Assembly: GCA_963921825.1 (NCBI GenBank)
Contig: OY997594.1
Span: 12,777,001-12,841,000, forward strand
Length of the DNA: 64,000 nt
Direction of reading: 5' to 3'
From: Erodium maritimum
Taxonomy: Eukaryota; Streptophyta; Magnoliopsida; Geraniales; Geraniaceae
This document shows, one piece after another, positions 56,831 to 64,000 of the stretch. Each line of letters begins with the position of its first letter. The stretch's first letter is position 1. A model generated the notes under the pieces. It worked only from the letters and a program-made list of their open reading frames with translations, ran no database searches and was not told the origin of the DNA. The position numbers and the translations under genes were made by a program.

Positions 56831-58566
56831 TAACATTTTACCAAATTCAACTACAAAAACAGTAACTAAGCTATCTTTGTTGTAAGTGGCGCACCAAACG
56901 AGTATATGAGTCCCACATGAAAATTATTTAACGATAACAAATGAAGGCATGCACCAAGTAGAAAGAGGAGGCAAGCAAGACATAATTGGGCCATGGTTTT
57001 TATGGCAATCAAAAGATGCTCTTTATCATAAGCAATGCCATTACCTTTGATCCATTGAACAAAGGTAAAAACATTCCATATGTGACTTGTGAGTCACTTT
57101 TAAGGAGAGGGTGGTGGGAGCTACCAAGTCTGTTCATGAGTTTCTTATGTTTACTTTTGTTTTTCTAGCAAAAATAAAAGTAATCCTATTACTTTCTTAT
57201 AACAAGTTTAAATAAATTGAAGTAAAAAGAAACGAATCAGGTTAATGTTTAGGGAGACCCAACGTCCAGACTCGGTAACAAAATGTATGTATTGAAATTC
57301 TCAAATTGGACTACCAGTAAAATAAGGGCAGAAAGAAAATCCAAGCACCGCTCATATCAAACCAGCCCACTCTAGGAGTCGGGAGAGAATTGTAAATCAT
57401 GTGGACATTGGGAAGCAGATCTTTCAAGCTGCACAGCGGGCACATGCAGCTAAAGCTTTGGATGACCCGACTCTGACTTTGGAAGGCGAAGAGTGAGTCA
57501 CTGATGGGTAATTTTGTGATCCTTTTCATTTTTGTCTCGGGTTTTGTTCCAGCAGCTCCTTTTGAGAACTCCATGTAATGGTTGTCTTTGGTTAGATTCT
57601 GCTTGGATCTAACTTTTTTCTAATAAAAAATTTCGAGCTTATAAAAAAAATTCCAAACACAACCACATATGTCTAGACTCATATGCTAGAGTGTTTGAAT
57701 GTATGTAGATCTCATATGGAGGCCTCGTAAGACGTTGAGGGGGTGCGCTAGCAATCCAAGGAGAAATCTATGGGTTGACGGAGGGGAGAGGCCAATAGTA
57801 GGCGATTGTGACAGATGGCAGGATAGTACTCCTCAACGACTTCCTGTTTCCCCATAGGTGTCTCATTTGGTGTGACGTGACTGCATAACATACCTTATCA
57901 ATTGGAACTGAATCCTCTGTGGAAGAAATCAGTACCAAAAATCACAGAGCAACAACGCCATCTAGTCGTGATGTTGTCGAGCCTTCGCCTAGTCAGGTCA
58001 TGGCTAGCCACGAATCCCTCAAAACCTCGCCATAGAAGACCCCAGCCCCCTAACGCCCAGAGGATCGGAAGAGTCATCAGATTTGTCGCGATCACAAACC
58101 GAGAGATGCAAATATTCGACATAATCGTACTCGTCACATTAGAGGATTCAACACCGTCCTCCAACTCCAAAAAGAAGTGCAAAGTTAGTCGCTTCTCCCA
58201 ACCATCGAGGTCCAGTTCTTGTGTCTCTAGGAGTTTGAAGTACCTACCTAGGAAGTCCCAAATGATCGGAGAACCATTCCCGACCTCTCATTTAAGCTGG
58301 AAAACCACGACTAATCCACTGTAGACGGGAGTGAAGTAGAGGAACGCATGGGACGACCTCACCCTCAATAATTACACAAAAAATCATAAGTGTTGGGTAG
58401 GAGAAAGTCGGACGAAACCAATGACATAAACCTGTTGCACAAAATCCCTAGAAGGTGAGAGAAACACACAACCATTTTCAATTCTTAATATATAATATTT
58501 AAATTTAATCATGTGTATACTCTGCATGTGATTCAAGTTTAAAAAAAACAATAACTACTTTTCAAA
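56831..58566. other. Unassigned, possibly containing another LINE tail
   Basis: No gene is recognised. The plus strand at about 57590-57650 ends in A-rich sequence after TTCGAGCTTAT, similar to LINE tails elsewhere in the window. An open plus-strand stretch at 57902-58324 has no known domain. Confidence 0.3.
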
Positions 58567-58575
58567 AAACCCTTA

Positions 58576-59964
58576 GCGTAAATTACATTGACATACCTCG
58601 AACAATATGCGTTTAACGGTTTATTACCCCGAAGTTTATTTGTAACAATCGCCTACCCCGAACTAACCATTAATTACGACGTTACCCCCTTTCCATTCAT
58701 GTCTGTTAATTTTTTTGTAAAATGACTTAACTACCCTCATTTGTTATCCAAATTTACACGGACATACCTTCCAAACCCTAGAATTAGTTTTTAATTACTT
58801 TTCAAGTCATAATTTATTTTATATATTAATTATTTCTCTTTAAATTTTATTAATTTCATAAATAAATTATTATAAACTCACAAAATGTGTTTTTTTAATT
58901 ATAATTTGTACCCGTCCAACTCCCCAAGTTTTGTTCGTCTTCTCCGGCCATCCCACCTCCCCTCTTGCGCGTCTTCTCCGGCCATCCCACCTCCCCTCTC
59001 GCGCGTCTTCTCCGGACATCCCACCTCCCCACTCACGTGTCTTCTCCGGCCATCCCAAGTCCCCTATCGCGCACAAACGAAGACCCACGCGGAGCTCCGA
59101 CGAAGACGAGGAGGAGAGTAGATCTGGACGTGGCCCGTGCTTCGTCATCCTCCTCGACTCGCCGTCGTGCTCTGTCATGCTCCTTGCTTCTCTCCCCAAC
59201 CGCACGAACCTGCAAGCTGAAACACCTAGAACCCCCTCATCAACATCTAGATCCAGACTTGTACACTTTTTTCTTTTTATTTTGTTTTGATTTTAATTTT
59301 CCATTTTGATAAATTCATCATTAATTGGATAATCGTGCATGAATTGGGTCTCTCTTGATTTGGGGATGGAATTGACGAACACAGATTTGAAGATGGAATT
59401 GACGAACACAAATTTGGGGATGAAAATAAAGTAAAAAATTAAGAGAATATGAAAATAAAATAGAAATTTGTTAAAAAATACAGTAAAAACAATATAGAAT
59501 ATGAAAATTAAAATTAAGTTATTAGAATTTAAATCTGATTTATTTTATTTATATATTTTTTTAAATAAAAAATATATTTAATAAAATAAAACTTTCAGAT
59601 TTGTCAAAATAAATAACATATATATTTTTGTATTCAAAATAAAATTTTGATTTTTCAAAATTTTATTTATTTATATATTTTTTAAATAATTAAATTTTAA
59701 TTATAAATAAATAAATAAGGTTGGATTTAGGTTTGGGAGAGATGTAGGGTTGGAGTTAGGGTTGGAGGTTGTTTTAGGGTTATATGACTGAGGGTATTTT
59801 TGGAATTTATAAAAAAATGAACAATGATTGGATGGAAAAGTGGATGGGAGGGGGTAACGTCGTAATTAATGGTTAGTTCGGGGTAGGTGATTGTTACGAA
59901 TAAACACTGGGGGTAGTAAATCGTTAAATGCGTATAGTTCGGGGTATATCGATGTAATTTACCC
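58576..59964. mobile_element. Non-autonomous MULE, 9-bp TSD AAACCCTTA, with internal GC-rich insert
   Basis: This 1389-bp element starts GCGTAAATTACATTGACATA and ends with the inverse complement of GGGTAAATTACATCGATATA. The arms pair for about 130 bp. Perfect duplications AAACCCTTA lie at 58567-58575 and 59965-59973. The middle (58910-59270) is GC-rich, unlike the AT-rich remainder, and includes four copies of a 34-bp repeat. There is no transposase. The arms resemble those of the element at 28583 (GGGTAAACTACA). Confidence 0.9.
58936..59072. repeat. 34-bp tandem repeat inside the MULE
   Basis: Four consecutive copies of a unit with CGTCTTCTCCGGCCATCCCA followed by CCTCCCCTCTCGCG occur, with a few substitutions. 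The base composition contrasts sharply with the AT-rich flanks. Confidence 0.85.
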
Positions 59965-60100
59965 AAACCCTTATCATTGATACCATTTGAAAGTACCATG
60001 TTACTAACTATTCTACACCATCATCTTCCGTTAATTTGACACGTCTTCTGAGGAATACCTACCTCCTTTTACGTTGATATAACATGTCGTAGCCACCCTT

Positions 60101-61130
60101 ATGGCTGGTGTGTCTGCTCCTTCATCCTTTTCCTCTCTAATGAAACCAGTGGAGGAGTCCCCACTACCACGTCCCTCCTATGAAGTGACCAGCCCTATTA
60201 AAGGTCGTCGAAAGAGGAAGTTGAAACCTTTCATCACCCTATCACCGGAGACGACTTCTTCTCTGGTACCGCTGCAACCCTCTCAAGCGATTTTATCGTT
60301 TGTCTTTGAAGCCTCATCCCTGACACCCTCACGACAGGCTCCAAGACGTGGTCGACCGCCCAAAACCCCAGTGTCGTCTTATGCAAGCAACAAGTCGACA
60401 TCGCCTCCTTCCATTGGTGATGTATCTGGCCCATTGGTAGGTTTCGCGAGTGCACCGGGGGAGTTGTTATGGCATGATCTCGTCCGTCTGTAGAAATACC
60501 TCTTATCGGCAAGACCACTGTCAAACACGGACCGCATTTCGATCATCCCCTCCCTTCCTCCTATCCCAACGTTCTTGTTGCGTCAAGAGAGCACCAATCC
60601 AACCCCGTCAGAGGCCGTCCTCGCGCCATCAGTCCCGATCCCGCCTAGCTTGAAGGCCTACCCGATGGAGAGTCTTCATGAGAGCATGTCCTTCTACTCA
60701 GTAGGGGAGCAAAGTGAGATGGATATCGTAGTTCCTAAGGCGGCAGTGGATCCAAGGACGCTTGCTCGCCAGCAATTTGGGATGCTCGCCAAGCTCATGA
60801 CCGAGCAACCTCCCAAGAAAGAAACCCTGCTGCGGATCATCACCAACGCGTGGGACGCTCAACCCAAGGCTTGGTGATCAAGGACGTCGAACCCGGAGTC
60901 TTCAGGTTCTACTTTGAAACAGCGGATGCTCGCTCCTGGGTTCGGGGAAACGAACCATGATGCTTTGGGGGTAACCCTCTTCTTCTTGGGGACCTCGACC
61001 CATCAGCCCGAGACCTCCCCGTTCTGAACAGGTTGTAGCTGTGGGTTCACGCCCACGACATTCCACCACGACTCTAGGGACTGGCCTCGGGAAGGGTCCC
61101 TGGGAAGAGCTCTGCCTCCCTTCGAAACTG
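60101..61130 (+). pseudogene. LINE ORF1 relic with DUF4283-like domain, copy 3
   Basis: A plus-strand ATG at 60101 opens a Ser/Pro-rich N-terminus that stops at 60493. Further on (60575-60877) the frame includes LARQQFGMLAKLMTEQPPKK, homologous to ITRQQFSMMGKLW of copy 1. Beyond a stop, VIKDVEPGVFRFYFETADAR and EPWCFGGNPLLLGDLDP match copy 1 closely. Stops near 60877, 60959 and 61037 break it and the zinc knuckle is absent. It is a 5' fragment of the same LINE family as the relic at 36134-37113, on the opposite strand. Confidence 0.65.
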
Positions 61131-61400
61131 ATAAATGCAAGTTTGGTCGCACTTTACAGAGTATGGATCGTTTAGGCACCACTTTGAACAGTATTCGTCA
61201 GTTTCGTCGTAGTTTAAATTAAATTTGCCTATATAACTTTTCCAACACCGTTTATAACGTTTATCTGTCTTGTAATTTTTTTATAAAAAGACTTTCTTAG
61301 GATATATATAGTATGAGGTGAAATCGGCTACAAATCACTTTAAACCTGAAAACTAGAGAACCAATCCTAACCACACACACCTAAGATCCAACATTCACCA
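61131..61400. other. Unassigned spacer
   Basis: No recognised feature is present. The last bases are the putative target site (ATGAT, 61401-61405) next to the LTR beginning at 61406. Confidence 0.35.
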
Positions 61401-63110
61401 TGATTGTAAAACCCGCTTATTTAAAAAAAGGGTATTCTTTTGCCATTAGAAACGTCGGGGTATGTTTGTGCTATAAGTGGCTTTGGAAAACAAGTTATCA
61501 AAAAAAAATTGTTGGACTCGGTTGGAAAATGGACCGGTTTGGGCCCATTAAGGGCTGAAACCCTAATCCCTTTTTCTGTATTGCACAGCCGCCCGACCTC
61601 CCTCCCTCACTCCTTCTTCTTCGTCTTCATCGAACCTCTCAGAACCCACGCCTCTCCCTCGTATCGCCGGCGTCACACCTCACACTCACCCTCTCCGTCC
61701 AACCCGAGCCACCGACCACCTCTCTCTCTTCTACGCCCAGTCTCAACACCATCGCCGTCATCCCCGAACCCCCTCTCTTCCAGTGCCGTCTGAAACCAGG
61801 TCCGAGCCACCGCCGTCCTCTCCTGCCCTCTTCTTGCCTTCGATCTCGTCCGTCCAGCCCCAAGACACCGGCACCGAGCTCCGGCACCCTCCCCTCCTCG
61901 CTCGAGTATCGCCGGAACCTCATCCTTCTTCCACCGCTTCACCAGAGCGTCGGCGAGCCACGCCGTCGCCGTGCACGGCCCGAGCCGAGACGGACTCGCC
62001 GGTGCGCACCCAGAACTGGGACGGAACAGTCCGTTTCGTCCGGATCTGAGGCAAATCTCCGCCGTGCTCAACCCGTCCGCCACCGTCACCCTTTCCCCAC
62101 GGTGAGATTCTCACCCACGGGATTTGGCCGCCGGCGATGTCTTCGCCGGTGGTCGGAGACCTTTCACGAACGTCTTCCTCCCTCTTTTCGTGGTTTTGCC
62201 CGAACGTTTTTAGATCTGAACGGGTTGGAAGCAAAAACATTTAAAAATGAAAATGTTGTAAATCAAAAAGGAAAACGAAGTCAGATCTGATTTAAAACGG
62301 TTTAAGTGGACTTTGAACAAATTTGGACTTGATTCAAGGGTTTTGGAAATACAGAAAAGAGATTTGTTAATTTCGGATTTAAATCATTAAAGGGTTAAAA
62401 ACACTTTAGTTTTTGAACGGTTTTGAACGGTTGAACGTTGGAACCCTGGACGTTTAAACTGGACGGTTAATTCAGACCTAGAACGGAATAAAAGTGGAAC
62501 CCTGAATCGGGTACCTCGGGAATCGTGTCTCGAAATCCATGCGTTGGGACCCGTGCTTCGAAATTCGTGCACTGGGTTCTGTGCTCGAGTGCTCGAACCC
62601 GATTCGTCGTTTGAATCCCACTCTTAGCCCGCTCGAATTAAAAGGCAACTGTTGAATTTAAATCGAAACTGTCGTAACGTTTAATTCAACTTGGAATCGT
62701 TTTTGAGTTGGCCTTCGCTTTGTTTTAGAGTCCGACTTCAATCGAAGAGAAGACCGGAGGTAGCGAGCCAGGACGTCAGCAGCTAGGAGACGCAGCTGTC
62801 GGTTCGCCTCGAGGTAGGGAAAAGTAGCTAGATCTCGGCCCTGACTAGCGAAAGTTAACAGTAGAATTGCATGTGACACCGGGGTGTCGTGGGTTAAGTA
62901 GGTTTATCGAATATTAGAAAGGCATGATACGGGAACGTAGCGATTATTGGAAATGCATGTGACACTTAGTAGTGTCGTAGGAGCAGAGAACTTAGCGTTA
63001 TTAGAATTACTGGAGGCATATGACCATGCCCGGAGGTTGTTTGTGAAACTGTTGATATTAGGACTGTTGGAGGCATTGGTTATGCCGGAGGTTGTTTGTG
63101 TTATTGTTGA

Positions 63111-63385
63111 GTTGGGTGGCCATGAGAGCTCGTGTATTATTGTTGAGTCTTGGGTGGCCATGAGAGCCCGTGTTATTATTGTTGGTATCTTGGGTGGCAG
63201 TGAGTGCCCGTGGGGTTGTGAACCCGTACTTTACTGTCGGTGTCTTGGGTGGCCATGAGGGCCCGTAGGGTTGTGGAACCCGTCTTTTGTTGTTGGTATC
63301 TTGGGTGGCCGTGAGTGCCCGTGGGGTTGTTGAACCCGTGCTTTGTTGTTGGTGTCTTGGTGGCCTTGAGTGCCTGTGGAGTTTG
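63111..63385. repeat. Degenerate ~56-bp minisatellite in LTR
   Basis: Units of about 55-56 bp carry CTTGGGTGGCCATGAGNGCC and GTGGGGTTGTGAACCCGT cores, for example starting near 63182, 63237, 63293 and 63349. Shorter units of about 37 bp precede them. Confidence 0.75.
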
Positions 63386-63470
63386 GGACTGGTGTCGTTA
63401 CTGTCTGTTGAACTTTGTTTGTGATTGTGATTGGTTACCTGAGTTTGGTGGAGGTTGTGTGGTGTAGCTA

Positions 63471-63660
63471 GCCTCCCGACCGGGATCGGGAGAAGCGGAG
63501 AGGTTGTGGGCTAGCTCCCCGACTGGGATCAGGGGAAGGACGCACGGGTGTGGCTAACCACCCGACTGGGATCGGGTGAAGCAGAGAGGTTGTGGGTTAG
63601 CCTCCCGACTGGGATCGGGAGAAGTTGCGCGACAGGTCGACCACCTGACCTGACTGGGGT
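63471..63660. repeat. Repeated hairpin units in LTR
   Basis: Four consecutive units each carry a short inverted repeat around a C(C/T)GGGA loop: 63473-63492 (CTCCCGA/TCGGGAG), 63516-63536 (TCCCC/GGGGA), 63559-63578 (CACCCGA/TCGGGTG) and 63602-63621 (CTCCCGA/TCGGGAG). Unit spacing is about 43 bp, with GAGGTTGTGGGCTAG-like linkers. Confidence 0.8.
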
Positions 63661-63700
63661 CGGTAAAGGGCGAGAGACAGAGAGGGGTTACTGAGCAGCT

Positions 63701-63778
63701 GGTGTGCGATCCTTTGTGATCTTGTTTGGTGTGCGATCCTTTGTGATCTTGTTTGGTGTGCGATCCTTTGTGATCTTA
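63701..63778. repeat. 27-bp tandem repeat, three units
   Basis: GGTGTGCGATCCTTTGTGAT followed by CTTGTTT repeats at 63701, 63728 and 63755, with the third unit diverging at its end. Confidence 0.92.
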
Positions 63779-64000
63779 GTGTCGCGTGGTTGTCCGTCGT
63801 GTCTTTGGAGGAGGTCGTCAATCGTTGTGTGGGGTCTACATCACGTGTCTGAGTGTTGAGTCGGTTGAGGAAAGTATTTGTCGTGTGTGTGTCATTTGAG
63901 TCGTCGTTGGTGTCACCGGCTTTGTCTGCTAAGTATGTCGTGGTCAGTCTGTTATCTGTGGTGGTGAGCGAACGCTCACCCCTAGCTTCTTTTCCTACAG

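Larger units (their letters stand above)
61406..64000 (+). mobile_element. Chromovirus-like LTR in plus orientation, cut by window end
   Basis: This begins TGTAAAACCCGC, matching the sense start of the Tekay-like LTRs (TGTAAAACCCCGCTC). Near the window end it has GAACGCTCACCCC followed by TTTTCCTACAG, the counterpart of the AGCTTACGCTCAGTAGGAAAA segment in the other LTRs. Between them are a GC-rich block (61560-62110), minisatellite repeats and hairpin-forming repeats. It may be a solo LTR or part of an element; the window ends before that can be told. Confidence 0.8.

Overview
The window looks like nuclear DNA of a flowering plant, probably a eudicot. It has intron-containing cytochrome P450 genes of the CYP749A type (CYP72 clan), embedded in nested LTR retrotransposons, LINE relics and MITEs of plant-specific lineages. 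No bacterial features, rRNA, tRNA or CRISPR arrays were seen.

Layout. (1) 1-12564: a nearly complete Athila-type Ty3/Gypsy element on the minus strand. It has a tRNA-Asp-type primer site, gag, protease, RT-RNase H, integrase and a third ORF, but it is coding-dead. A related solo LTR (7157-8946, TSD CCTGG) sits at the gag/protease junction. (2) 13090-20319: a solo LTR of a chromovirus-like (Tekay/Del-type) family with TSD TAATT. It is split by another solo LTR (13839-17216, TSD GAACC) and by part of a Copia-like element (about 17585-19412). The inner solo LTR carries a Harbinger-type MITE and a fragment resembling the start of the glycine decarboxylase P-protein gene. (3) 21221-28360: the only intact host genes, three five-exon P450 paralogues in -, +, - order. 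Their exon phases are conserved and exons 2-4 have identical lengths. (4) 28583-37113: a MULE-type MITE followed by degraded LINE material, including an RRM-type ORF1 and a zinc-knuckle ORF1. (5) 37119-48611: a Tekay/Del-like element with two LTRs of about 3 kb and TSD ACGAC, inserted into the LINE ORF1 relic. Its gag is broken and I see no RT or integrase. (6) 48617-61405: more LINE relics, a third solo LTR (51191-54222, TSD ACGGT) and two more MULE-type foldback elements with 9-bp target duplications. (7) 61406-64000: the start of another chromovirus-like LTR in plus orientation, rich in tandem repeats and running off the window.

How it fits together. The P450 genes probably arose by local duplication, and each encodes a complete microsomal monooxygenase of about 515 residues. 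Gene A lacks the usual I-helix acidic residue. Gene C has a duplicated block with W-box cores just upstream, and gene B has a duplicated poly(A)-signal block just downstream. The rest is transposon turnover. Four solo LTRs against one two-LTR chromovirus-like element point to frequent LTR-LTR recombination. The most novel signal is a tandem stem-loop module directly after the Athila pol stop codon. It recurs about 2.4 kb downstream with compensatory stem changes, which suggests a selected RNA structure.
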